Below are positions 45,240 through 56,845 of a stretch of DNA of 64,000 nt, piece after piece; positions within the stretch are counted from its first letter, which is position 1; every line of letters starts with the position of its first letter. This stretch comes from Siphonodentalium dalli. Lineage: Eukaryota > Mollusca > Scaphopoda > Gadilida > Siphonodentaliidae. The notes below the pieces were generated by a model. That model worked only from the letters and a program-made list of their open reading frames with translations, did not search any database and was not told the DNA's origin. The stretch is taken from NCBI GenBank assembly GCA_032622095.1, contig CP136062.1, positions 1,612,001-1,676,000 of the forward strand, in the 5' to 3' direction. A program made the position numbers and the translations under genes.

Positions 45240-45518
45240 GCTTATGCCAGTGGTTTAGCTGTTGTTCGTTAATAATGCTAGCTATATGGTCATATTAGTA
45301 TTCATGTTGTCGAAATATCTGATACATTATCAAAGGTTGTTAACCCCCTCGGTTGTAGATTAAAAGTCTGTAAAAGTGTACAATCAGGGTATTCAACAAT
45401 AACTGGCATTTTCCAACGTCCGAAATAAATAACGCAGATTAATCGAAAACAGAAATGGTAATCGATTATCTGTTTTATCAACAGTTCATCGATTACAAGA
45501 TTAATCATGGCACCCCTA
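45240..45518. mobile_element. Right part of a second copy of the GGTGCCA hAT MITE
   Basis: ATCAAAGGTTGTTAA, GGTATTCAACAATA and GGTAATCGATTATC, ending AATCATGGCACCCCTA, follow the order of 39464-39985. The left terminus is not clear. Confidence 0.65.
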
Positions 45519-45639
45519 GACAGGATACTGGCACACAACCAATAAACATCAATTATATTTGTGCTTTTCCGTGGTATGCTCAAAATTAATACAGATATGT
45601 TAAAATAGAAAAAATGAAAGTGTCAATGACACTGTCGCT

Positions 45640-47310
45640 CAACTTAGGTAGGGGAACAATTTAATGCTTGGCAGTAAATGGAGGGATGTGGTCTGTAGGC
45701 TGTGCCGACGGATTTAGTGATGCAACTAATTTACTTTAGAGTAAATCCTAAAATGGCCACCGGCGGCCTTTTTTTTGCCGAATGACCGGTACATGTCAAT
45801 GTCAACATTCATGAAGATCAAACAAACAGATCGGTCTATAACCCTTAGCATGGATTTTGAAGAAATATTTAGTCATACATGTACAAAGAGAACAATCCAA
45901 AGGTACGACCTATAGCCCGTGCTAATGGATTGAATTTTGTAATCCAAAATGGCCGCTGGTGGCCATGTTTTTTGTCCGAATGACCCCAAAAAGACTCGTT
46001 CCCATTTACATTCCAATTTCAACATCTGTGACAAATTTTATGTTGATCAGACTAAAGGTACGACATGTAGCCCGTGCTAACGGATTTAGCCATACAAAGA
46101 GTAACATCCAAGATGGCTGCTGGCGGCCATGTTTTTTGGCCTAATGACACAAAAATTACTCGTTCCCATCTACAAGTCAATATTAACACCAACGACAAAT
46201 TTCATGATGATCAGATGTACAAAACGACCTGTAGCCCGTGCTAATGGATTGAATTTTGAAATCCAAGATGGCCACTGGCGGCCACGTTTTTTGTGGAATG
46301 ACCCCAAAATGACTCGTTCCCATCTAAATTCCAATTTGAACAGCCGTGACAAATTTTAAAATGATCAGGCTAAAGGTACGACCTGTAGCCTGTGCTAAAG
46401 GATCTAGGCATACAAAGAGTAAAATACAAGATGGCTGCTGACAGCCATGTTTTTTGGCCGAATGACCCCAATATAACTCGTTCCCATCTACAAGTCAATG
46501 TTAACACCCACGACAAATTTCATGATGATCAGATGTACAAAATGACCTGTAGCCCGTGCTAATGGATTGAATTTTGAAATCCAAGATGGCCGCTGGAGGC
46601 CATGTTTTTGTCCGAATGACCCCAAAACTACTCGTTCCCATCTACATTCCAATTTCAACAGCCATGAAAAAGTTTATGATGATCAGACAAAAGGTACGAA
46701 CTGTAGCCCGTGCTAAAGGATTTAGTCATATAAAGAGTAAAATCCAAGATGGCTGCTGGTGGCTATGTTTTTTGGCCGAATGGCCCCAAAATGACTCATT
46801 CCCATCTACATGTCATTGTTAACATCCATGACAAATTACATGTTGATCTGACCAAAGGTATGACCTGTAGCCCGTGCTAAAGGATTCAGTCATGCAAAGA
46901 GTAAAATATAAGATGGCTGCCAGCGGCCACGTTTTTTGGCCAAATGATCCCAACATTACTCGCTCCCATCTACATGTACATGTCAATATTAATATCCACG
47001 ACAAATTTCATGATGATCAAACGAACAGTACGACATGTAGCCCGTGCTAATGGATTGCATTTTGAAATCGAAGATGGCAGCTGGAGGCCATGTTTTTTTT
47101 CCGAATGAGCCCAAAATGAATCGTTCCGGTCTAAATGTTGATGTCAACAGCTATGACAAATTTCATAATGATCCGACCAAATTTACGACCTGTAGCCTGT
47201 ATTGTTGACAGATCATGCACACGTACACACGCACACATGGACGACGGACGACAAAGCCATGGCAATAGCTCAAACTTTACAAAGTAAAGTTGAGCTAAAA
47301 ATGAAGCTCA
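45640..47310 (+). repeat. About 160-bp tandem array, nine units, alternating dimer
   Basis: Units centre on AAGATGGC or AAAATGGCC words near 45751, 45948, 46110, 46264, 46428, 46583, 46747, 46910 and 47071. Type A units carry GGATTGAATTTTGAAATCC; type B units carry CATACAAAGAGTAAAATCC. They alternate A/B from 45948 to 46747, giving a repeat of about 319 bp. The array ends with a GGACGACGGACGACAAAG tract and the inverted TAGCTCA module (47262-47298), whose arms GCTCAAACTTTAC and GTAAAGTTGAGC fold back. Confidence 0.9.
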
Positions 47311-47530
47311 ATCGCGCTATCATCAAACTTTAAACAAAATGAGTTATGTAGCCTGTTCTAGATGTGTGCACGACTTGGCGAAGTTAGGAGTCTTAATTTT
47401 CAACACACACAGTACATGACATGTAGCTTCTATTAACGTATTTAGAGCTTTTAGATTCGCAATGCTATTTGTTCATCTACGGTAGATTCTAGATAATTTT
47501 GTTATTAATAATATTACTACACGTCACCTA

Positions 47531-47892
47531 CCCTGCTGAACAAAACAAGTGTCCACTTACTACTGGTAGTAACCGTGTTGCAGTTAGCATTGCCACCGCA
47601 GCCAAAATGCAACTACACCGCGGCTGCACCGGCTAACTACAGTTGGGCCACGGTGTACTTGCTGTTCGGCCATGGTGTAGTTGCCGCGGTGTCGTTCATT
47701 AAACCGAAAAAAAAACAATACAAACCAGAAATCTGACCACAGTGTACATGCCGCTCAGTCGGGGTCTAGTTGTCGTTTGGCCATGGTGTACCTGCCGTTC
47801 GGCCGCGGTGTTCAAATGCAGTTACAAACTCTGACACTTCAGCCGAATGGCAAATACACTGCAGTGCCAATGGACACTTATTTTGTCCGAGG
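47531..47892. mobile_element. TA-flanked TIR MITE, copy 3 (362 bp)
   Basis: Ends are CCCTGCTGAACAAAACAAG and CTTATTTTGTCCGAGG, with TA at 47529-47530 and 47893-47894. The interior has GGCCACGGTGTACTTGC and related words in both orientations, as in the copies at 9.8 and 42 kb. Confidence 0.85.
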
Positions 47893-49089
47893 TAGTTGGC
47901 ATAGTATGGAATTCAACACGACAGTGCCCAATGCTTACCGGTATGTTTTGAAAATGAGAGATTATTCTAAGATGCCTGTCATTTTGTTAGATATCACTTT
48001 TACGAAATAACGGCCATGTTTAAAGAGTTACACCACAAAGACACAAACTCCACAAAAGATGTAAAACATTATAAACTCAGGGTGGGTGGGCTTGGGAGAG
48101 GCGGTTGTCACTGTAAAAACAAGACAGTCAATGACTGTGGGGTCGCTCACCAGACTGCAAAGACTGATGAGACTGGGACTCTGCCACTCTGGAGACCAAA
48201 ACAGTCAGAACTTTTCATAATCACTTTAAAAGAAGTAGATTTAAACAGGATATGTGGCTAAAGAGACTTCAAGTATGTAGATTGGTAAAAATCCTCCTTG
48301 AAATTGCCAACTGTACACTACTGATCACCCCCCTCCTCCAGCTCAACAAGTCCCCTCCTGACCGGGCTCCAGACTCCCAAGTCTTAGGTTGGAATTTCAC
48401 CACCGAAACCTCAAACTTTCTCAATTGTTGGAAATTTCCCTCTCACAAGCGCCTTTTTTCTAAAACCAGTTAGACATGTTTGAAGCCTAATTATCCATGG
48501 ACCCAAAACACAATTCATGTATGTCAGACCAATCAGTCAGGTGGTTCCAAGGTAGATGTTTTAATGAATTTGGTATTTCAATGATTTTATTAGACACAAA
48601 AGTGTTAACTCCCCATAGCCTGCCATTTCTTGACAGGTTGGCCTCATTTTAACAAATCTGAATCTCAGTCACTAAAGGATCCTCCTGATTCCTCCATACT
48701 ATATGTAAGCTAAATAGTCCAAACTCTCTTGAGAAGACATTTTAAGGTCCCACCCTATTTCACCGGGTGACCACATCTGAATAAATTTGAATCCCAGACA
48801 CCAAAGAACCCTTCATACATATCATAAATATCAGTAAAATAGACCTGATAGTCTTTGTGAAGGAAGCATATTAAGAGGGAACCTGTCCTTCGCTTGGCCC
48901 CTATTTGACCAGGTGACCCCATTTAAAAAAATCTGAATTGCAGTCAAGGAAGAACATTCCATTCTATATAAGCCAACTAGTTCTTGCAAACATATTTTAA
49001 GAATTACTATGTAGTGAAATAGTTAAGTCTCTGGCTCTGCCCTTATTTGACTTTGTGATCCCATTTTCACAAATCTGATAAGGATAAGA

Positions 49090-50610
49090 TTTAAGTTCCC
49101 CAGTTGAAGTTGGTGATATTCACCCATTGGGCACCTCATTTATGAATTTTATCTTCTGCAAATTAGGGGATATAGAAACTTCCTAGAAGGGAAATTTAAC
49201 TAATAACAATGTAAATTTGATACTATAGATACTTCCCAGAAGATGAGGCCTAAGCAGAATGAGATCTCCAGAGGGTGAATTTGGTGATGCTAGCCCACTG
49301 TGTGGGATAGCATCACAAAAAGCGTGTCTGTTCCTACATTGTGCATGCCTGGCCTCAAGCAACACAATGTATTATACAATCAAGCCTTGAAATAGTGTGA
49401 TAGTGTGTCTGTCATTTGCAGAATGAGGTCCTCAGAGGGTGAATTTAGTGACGCTATCCCGCACAGTGGGCTAGCATCACTAAATTCACCCTCTGGGGAC
49501 CTCATTCTGATAAGGCCCTCAACTGCTATGGAAGACCTAGAATAAGATTGAAGTTCCCCAGTTGAAGTTGGTGATGTTCACCCATTGGGCACCTCAATTG
49601 TGAATGTTATCTTCTGCAAATTAGGGGATATAGAAACTTCCTAGAAGGGAAATTTAACTAACAACAATATAAATTTGATACTATTGACACTTCCCAGAAG
49701 ATGAGGCCTAAGCAGAATGAGGTATCCAGATGGTAAATTTGGTGATGCTAGCCCGCTGTGTGGGATAGTATCACTAAAAGCATGTCTGTTCCTACATTGT
49801 GCATGTCTGGCCTCAAGCAACACAATGTATTATACAATCAAGCCTTGAAATAGTGTGATAGTGTGTCTGTCATTTGCAGAATGAGGTCCTCAGAGGGTGA
49901 TTTAGTGACGCTATCCCGCACAGTGGGCTAGCATCACTAAATTCACCCTCTGGGGACCTCATTCTGCTAAGGCCCCCAACTGCTATGGCAGACCTAGGAT
50001 AAGATTGAAGTTCCCCAGTTGAAGTTGGTGATGTTCACCCATTGGGTACCTTAATTATGAATTTATCTTCTGCAAATTAGGGGATATAGAAACTTCATAG
50101 TAGGGAAATGTAACTAACAACAATGTTAATTTGATACTATAGATACTTCCCAGAAGATGAGGCCTAAGCAGAATGAGGTCTCCGGAGGGTGAATTTGGTG
50201 ATGCTAGGTCGCTGTGTGGGATAGCATCACTAAATTCACCCTCTGGGAACCTCATTCTGCAAATGACATTAGTCCTGATATGAACAATACATGATAGATT
50301 GGGAATTAATGACTTCTAGCAGATCTGTAAGGAATGTTTATAAACATATCAAGATTCTCCAGTTAAAGTTGGTGATGTGCACCCATTGGGCACCTCAATT
50401 ATTCATTTTATATTCACAAATTAGGGGATATAGAAACTAAACAGAAGGGAAAAAGTAGGTAAAAATGTCAATTTAAGTGCCTATATACTTCCCAGAAGAT
50501 GAGGCCTAAGGCTAGTGTATTTGGTGATGCTAGACTGCTGTGCAGGGTAGCATAACTAAATTCACCCTCTGGGGACCTCATTCTGCAAATGCCAGACCCA
50601 CTAAATTCAG
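49090..50610 (+). repeat. 458-bp tandem repeat carrying foldback modules
   Basis: Equivalent points at 49183, 49641 and about 50100 give a 458-base period for the first two units. The units contain GAAGTTCCCCAGTTGAAGTTG, and a hairpin from CAGAATGAGGTCC to GGACCTCATTCTG (49419-49509 and its repeat near 49877). The third unit is shorter because the segment between two related foldback halves is missing (50167-50256). Confidence 0.88.
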
Positions 50611-51519
50611 GTTAATACAATTGACTTAATCTGCTGGTGGGAGAGATCCTGAGGGTTAGGAGATGAGATAGGGTGGAATGCTGTTGGTTGGGGGCAGGGT
50701 GAGGTTCTGGGTCATGTGGGGGGAGGGTGATATTGTTTTATGTATGTCAAATTGATCAAGGAGTTCCTGAATTTTTTATTATTTTTTTTGGAATTATGGC
50801 CCTGGCCCAACCCCTATTTGACCCAGCGACCCCATTTGAACAAATCTGAATCCCAGTCATTCAATGACCCCCATACCAAATATAAACTAAACCGGCATAA
50901 TGGTTCTAGACAAGAAGTCGTTATAAGAATTACCAAGGAGGAATATAGTTATGGCCCTGGTTTCGCAACTATTTGACACACTGACCTCATTTGAACAAAT
51001 CTGAATGACAGTCACCTAGGGAACATCCACACCAAATATGATCAAAATGCAAAAATGTAATTGTGTTAGAGTTATGTCCCTGGCTCTGCCCCTATTTGAC
51101 ACAGTGACCCAATTTGAACAAATCTGATTCCCAGTCACCCAAGGTCCCTCAGTACCAAATATAAGCTAAATCGGCCCAATATTTTTTAGAAAAAGTCATT
51201 GTAAGAATTACTATGAGTTATGGCCCTGGTTTCTCAACGAATTGATCGGGTGACCTCAATTGAACAAATCTGAACACCAGTTACACAAGGACCCTCCATA
51301 CCAAATATTAGCTAAATCGGCACAATGGTTATGGACAAGAAGTTGTTGTAAGAATTACTATGGATGAATAGAGTTACAATGTACGGCCCTGGTTTCGCAA
51401 CTATTTGACCCAGTGACCTCATTTGAACAAATCTGAATAAGAGTCACATAGGGAACATCCACACCAAATATGAACCAATTCGGTCCAATGGAACTTCAGA
51501 AGAAGATGTTCAAAGAATT

Positions 51520-51618
51520 GTTGACGGACGGATGGACGGCTCGACGAACGGACGGACGACGGACGAGGAGTGATGACTATAGCTCCACCGGAGACTTCGT
51601 CTCAGGTGAGCTAAAAAG
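51520..51618 (+). repeat. Array-end module: GACGGACG tract and hairpin
   Basis: GGACGGACGACGGACGAG is followed by TAGCTC, CACCGGAGAC, TTC, GTCTCAGGTGAGCTA. The outer AGCTC and GAGCT and inner GGAGAC and GTCTC pair. The layout equals the module at 47.26-47.30 kb although the stems differ in sequence. Confidence 0.8.
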
Positions 51619-52002
51619 TCCATGTGTATCTGTGGACAGATGCACCCATGACAATATACCAGGACAAATGTTGTAATGGGGGAAGTCTGTAATTTGCAGA
51701 TACCGAACTTGGTACCTGGCCGATTTCTGTTTTTGTTTATCAGAATACTCTGACCAGGTTGTGATCCCAGGTCCGCTGGCATGAAAGACCAGTATGCTAC
51801 CTCTCGGCTACCAACTTTCCATAAGTCAGCCCAAAAAATCACCTGTTGTATTTAATTCAGTTATACTTTCGGTCATGAAGTCGACCAATCAAAACTGCTT
51901 CCGGGTGCGGTCGCTTACGTCCTGAATTTGGTGACAGGGAATAAAATAAATATTTATCATGGAATCGGGTCTAAAAAGTCACGTAAATAATGTAATCTCG
52001 AG

Positions 52003-52928
52003 TAGGCCTGTAACGATTTATCGCGATTTCGATTCATGATTCTATATGTGATTAATTTGTAATTTCGATACACTATGATACAGTTCCGCTTCCATATTAT
52101 GCAGTTACCATACGAAGTCAATCGGGTCCCCTCGTTCGTTTCCGTAAGCTGTGCATGCTTACTACTTGTTATCGGAAGGAAATCTGTAAATTTTGTTTGT
52201 TTCCTTGAGCTCGCACTTTGACCTTTGACACAAACGTTGGAGGAAGTGAAATGACTGACCACCGTAACCTAGCCTCAGACTGTAAGTCATGCTCCTATTG
52301 GTTTAATTTGATGAACAAATCAAATACTAGTATATTGGATATATCGTCTGCGCAAAACAACAACACGTGGGCCGTGTAAAGATGTCTGCTCAAGAAAGCT
52401 TAAAACTTGTCAACCCCGGCCTACAGGTAGAAAATCTGGCAGTATTTCGGTTTTGGGACGTAACCCTTTGAGGATGGAAAGCCATGCATTAAGACAGACA
52501 GAACTAAAACGATCTGCAAATTATGTTCGACGGCAACCTCTTACAAGACTGGTGTTACGACCAACATGTCGCACCATTTGAAACGACATCATTCCCAGCC
52601 AGCTGTTGTGATTATGTGATATATAAACAGATGAGTGAGAAACTTTTCAACTCTTTTACCGACTTCAGTATCAATATGTCATGTTGTACTGGTATTGTAC
52701 GAGCATACTACATTACTACATACACAAACCGGTAGAACTAAACAATTATGAAACTCCACAGTAATATTAGAAAAACTATCATTAAACCTCAACCTGAGAG
52801 TTGCGCAAATGTGGAGTGTTGAATAGCTATTTTCTCGTGGGATAAAAGTTTGCGTATTGTGACACGCATCGTATCGTTTGCCCCGTATCGCGATACGTAT
52901 CGTGACCAAGCGTATCGTTACAGGCCTA
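52003..52928 (+). mobile_element. hAT element with perfect 8-bp TSD (926 bp) and BED-finger remnant
   Basis: The ends TAGGCCTGTAACGAT and ATCGTTACAGGCCTA are inverted copies. ATCTCGAG lies on both sides (51995-52002 and 52929-52936). The subterminal regions are rich in TATCG words. Part of a transposase N-terminus survives at 52437-52592. The element is an internally deleted, non-autonomous hAT. Confidence 0.93.
52437..52592 (+). pseudogene. BED zinc-finger fragment of a hAT transposase
   Basis: One frame encodes an aromatic start (WQYFGF), then an in-frame TAA at 52461, then DGKP, a CKLC pair, TTNM and HHLKRHH. Cys-x2-Cys followed by the His-Leu-x2-His-His cluster is the BED-type zinc finger at the N-terminus of hAT transposases and ZBED proteins, where it binds transposon DNA. 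Here it is about 52 codons. The catalytic hAT dimerisation domain is absent, and the element ends 336 bases later. The stop and the deletion make it non-functional. Confidence 0.82.
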
Positions 52929-53394
52929 ATCTCGAGCTGGGATCTTCACGTTCCGATGAATAAATCATTAAACAGGTATGAACAAAGAAGTACATTCCCC
53001 GCGTTATATTTTGACTTTATAAGGTTCCCTGTCAAAACTTACAAAAAGTTCCCGGGTTTTGTACTGGTGGAATATATGATCTCTACGGTCGATAGCATTT
53101 ATTCATGACATGATCTAAACATAAGGTAATCAATTGCGTTCTGCATCTAGCGATCACGCACCGTGTAGACAATTTATACAGTGTCGATACAGATTACAAA
53201 TATATGCGGCGATTAATTACCGCCACAGGTTGCGATCGAAGTTCCTAGTTTGTCTAATGCATGTCTATTTTGAACGGCATACATTCAAAATGACCTACGT
53301 TCGCTAACTTGGCAAACTTGTGTTTCAATTTTTGTGATCTTAGGTCATTTACCATTATGTTATCTAACGCAAAAAACAAGGTTACACCAAAGTA

Positions 53395-53482
53395 ACACCG
53401 ATTTGAAAATATTTGGTGTCGACGTCGAAACAGGTCCCTGATATTGACATCGAATTGAATCTTGAATATTCGCAGGTCCCTA
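53395..53482. repeat. hAT-like solo end
   Basis: GTCGACGTCGAAACAGGTCC, then ATATTCGCAGGTCCCT, is the inverse of the end at 41346. No partner end or TSD is found nearby. Confidence 0.45.
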
Positions 53483-54675
53483 TGTTAACACCAATCAATG
53501 GTTGTTGAATGAATATCAGCAAAGTGAAATCACCATGTAGAAATTTGATACTGTGCTCTGAGTCAGAGTCAGAATGACATTGACAATGACATACCACATG
53601 GTGCATCGAATTTTCGGAATGCAATTTTTGTGTTTTCATTTTCAAAGTTTTGCCTGTCATCACGCTAAAAGTATCTACATGTAGGCCTACAGATGCTTAG
53701 AAGAATTGAGTTCACAAATATGCACATATAGCTTACCTGCTCAGTTTATCTCAGTTGTTGTGTTAACGACAATCACCAGCACTGACCTTGTTCGCGAAAT
53801 TGTGGCAGGACTTTTTTCTTTTTGTGATTGCGTACTAATTCATAGCACAAACTTATATCTCTTCGCTCGTTGGCAGAAATACATAATATTTTCAATACTT
53901 ATAACTACATAAATAGTTTGTTTCACACAATCACAGAATAGTATGGTTTTAAATGGTTAATACGTTTGGCACTATATCTTGTTATCTTCCAATTGTATGA
54001 TTTACTTTGATATCGATTTTTAGATCGTAATTGTATCGATAAAAATCTGGTTGAAGCATTCAATCGAATCTTATAGTTTCGGTTTGAACTTTGTGAATAG
54101 TGCATCATTCTTTCAGGCGAAAATACCGATAGAAAATTGAAAATGGTCTCTACAGGTGCATTCATGCGGCTGGAATTCATTTTCTGGGCAAATATTTTTA
54201 ATATTTTATTTTAATTTGTAAACAACACTTTTTCATGCAATTTAATTCACGCTTTGTTTTAACTCTTGCGCTTTAGTTTGATTTGTTTCCAATTATAATC
54301 AAATAGAGTGTATAGACCTGTTGGAAATACATTATAAACTGGCTCCTTGCCCTTGTAAATAACAAAGTACATCAATGATTGTGTGACGTTTAATCGTCGT
54401 TTATAGAAATACATGTAGGAGAATGTTGCAGATCGACTGATTTGCGTTGGCATCTTGACAGCATTTTACGACAATAATGCTTTAGGCCCACCGATCCTAT
54501 GTGCGACATTCGTGCTCCCCAAAATTCAAAATTCAAGGGTCGTATTATTTAAAAATAGGTGACGTCACAAAATCAGATATAGCCTATATACGACCCAAAG
54601 CGTCTTTGGTTCGTTATCAAGCTGGAAACAGGTAGGTTCTGAAAATAGACACACTGGTGGTGTAGAAACTGTTCT

Positions 54676-55859
54676 CAGAGGCGGACTGGGCCAAAAAACC
54701 GGCCCGGGAAATTAATTGAATACCGGCCCATCTGTTCGGGGGGGGGGGGGGTGGGTGTCCACAGTCCACCTTGGGAAATTCCAACTGCACCCCCCCCCCC
54801 CCTTGAATCAGAATCAGACCAAATACATGTTTTTGCATTTGCACCTCTGGCATAATATATCCTATATATTCACAAACCATGGTTCTATATATTCCCGATA
54901 TGAGACCATTCAGATATTTTTACCTGAAAAATTGCATAAATTCTGACATCTAGCGGTCTAACTCCAGACAAATGCACACGGCTACGGACAAGAGACCAGG
55001 ACACACCGGGCTGTTCATGGTGTGTTGTTCGGTTCGGGGTGAGAAAATTTTGAAAACTATACAAGAAAATCGCAAATCCTAGCATCTAGACAGGCATCAA
55101 CTGAAGCGTTCCTATTTTGTAGTAAATTTCAATTGGGGGAGGTTCAGGGAGGGGCGCGTGAGATTTGTTTGGGATTTACAGCTGGAATCTCGAGATTAAC
55201 GGGGTCTTTACGTGGTGTTATTATATATTATGCTGACAAGTTCATTTAATGACAAAATTACGATTAGCCAATTCGGCTGGTTAAACAACACATGTGGCGG
55301 CCCACGTCCGGAATTTTCCCGGTCTCTCGATCAGCCCCCCCACCCTGAACGTCACATTATGCTCACATTGGGAACCTGCAAACTTCCCAATTTAGGTAAC
55401 TTCTGTCTTTCATCGCCGGTTTTCCACTTCTAGGGTGATATATATTTATATATATATATTGGCAGTACATATTATCCGAAGTAAAACATTTGATATGTGG
55501 AATAATTTCCGAATCAATATATTCTTGTTTAGTGACGGTTCCAAATACGGTTACAATCGGGACAATCTCAGACGTCGTCCTAAAATGGAATTCACTTCAT
55601 GAATTTATGTGAGAAGAGTGCCATCTTATATAATTATTGGATACACAGCAGGTTAAACAACACATGTGGTGGCCCACGTCAGTTTCATTTGCGGCCTAAG
55701 TTGTGGTTGGGGTGGCCCAACCACATATACCCCCCCCCCCAAACCGTTAAAAAAAAACTCGGATTCTCGCTTGATAGAAAATCACATGGAATCAGAATTT
55801 TTCCGGCCTCCGGCCCATCGGGAAATTTTCCGGTCTCCCGATCGGCCAGTCCGCCTCTG
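54676..55859. mobile_element. hAT-family element with CAGAGGCGGACTGG ends, copy 3 (1184 bp)
   Basis: It begins CAGAGGCGGACTGGGCC and ends GGCCAGTCCGCCTCTG. The interior is the reverse orientation of 42859-43996, with long G and C runs (54738-54751, 54790-54802). The bases outside (ACTGTTCT and GTTGTTGA) match poorly, so the TSD has decayed or one end has moved. A TA-rich tract lies at 55438-55460. It is non-autonomous. Confidence 0.85.
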
Positions 55860-56544
55860 GTTGTTGATGTTAAATCATATGCGCTGGCCGTGTCCTCCAG
55901 CCTCCAGGTGGTTCCATGCAATGATTGTTTTGACAAAGAATGAGTTTTTATACTGTTTGTCCTTATTGTTTCGTAGGAAAGCTTCAACTAGTTTAGTAGT
56001 TATAATATAAGAGGACGAAAGTCTTGTAAATCTTCTTAGATCTATCTTCTATTCAGGTTGAAATGAAACTCAGTGAAATTTGCCCGCGTCAATTAGAGTT
56101 TGGACCTTTGGTATCCGCAAGACACCTGATTCTCAAAGAACACAGAATCTTGAGTGACAGCAAAATAACAATTTTGGCAAAATGTATTATCCCGACACGA
56201 AGTATGACCTTTACCTTTATGTGCAGAGCCAATCAGAGCTCGTCCTTAGCACATGTGCGCACCGGGCGCTATGCTTAAGCCGTTCTATTTTTAGATACTG
56301 ACTCATCTGGCAACGTACTTATTAAGCAGAACACCGGCTCTCAATAAAAGTGTAATGTCGCGTTTCTTCGTTGTTTCTCAGTGGATGTGAATGCAATTTG
56401 GTACATGTATGTGTGTCCGAGTTTTGTTTTTTAATTTACAAATTTCGCGTAGAAGATTTGTTTACAATCGAGATGGCTAACCACACACTGTGCCACGGTA
56501 ATATTTCACCGAATGACATGTTATCAAACTAGACATGCTGTGAT
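55860..56544. other. No recognised gene
   Basis: Short open frames only, including 71 codons at 56063-56278, with no recognisable motif. Confidence 0.5.
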
Positions 56545-56845
56545 TAATCTAATATCCCAATGATTTTTTATCAGATGAAATTAATAAACGATAAGAACTG
56601 AGTATCTATAACCTAGGAATTAATTTGATCAGTTGTTGTTGTTGTCTGAATATTCCTCCGTTATATCTGAGCACCCTGTAGTTTCTGCTGGATTTTGCGC
56701 AGTAACCTCCCGGAAGTCACGTGTGAAATTTACAAAAAAGCATACACGGTATTTTCGCTCTTGGTATAGAAATATAGAAAAAATATATGACGTCATAATT
56801 CACCTGCATTTAGCTAAAAAGCACCCTTGGTGGTTGCTATAATAA
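56545..56845 (-). repeat. Inverted partner of 63165-63515
   Basis: GATCAGTTGTTGTTGTTGTC, CCTCCGTTATATCTGAGCAC and CACCCTTGGTGGTTGC match the 63.2-63.5-kb block in reverse order. A third partial copy is at 22.18-22.33 kb. Confidence 0.87.

Larger units (their letters stand above)
48560..51620 (+). repeat. About 150-bp tandem array with TTTGACCCAGTGACC units
   Basis: Units contain GCCCCTATTTGACC, TTTGAACAAATCTGAAT and CATACCAAATATAAGCTAAA. Clear copies begin near 50796, 50950, 51075, 51220 and 51383, with degenerate ones at 48750, 48900 and 49030. The centre is occupied by a different array at 49090-50610. The right end is a GACGGACG tract and hairpin. Confidence 0.82.

Noticed and set aside
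45959-46822. Several 61-82-codon plus-strand frames containing 'PKRLVPIYIPISTS'-like peptides
   Set aside because: They recur once per unit of the 160-bp array and are translations of the repeat, with no start or domain logic.
49090-50610. CRISPR-like regular repeats
   Set aside because: The units are 458 bp without short repeat/spacer alternation, and the context is a eukaryotic satellite.
41346-53482. The two AGGGACCTGCGAATAT ends as a single 12-kb transposon
   Set aside because: The flanking eight bases do not match, and several unrelated repeats lie between. They are more simply independent solo ends.
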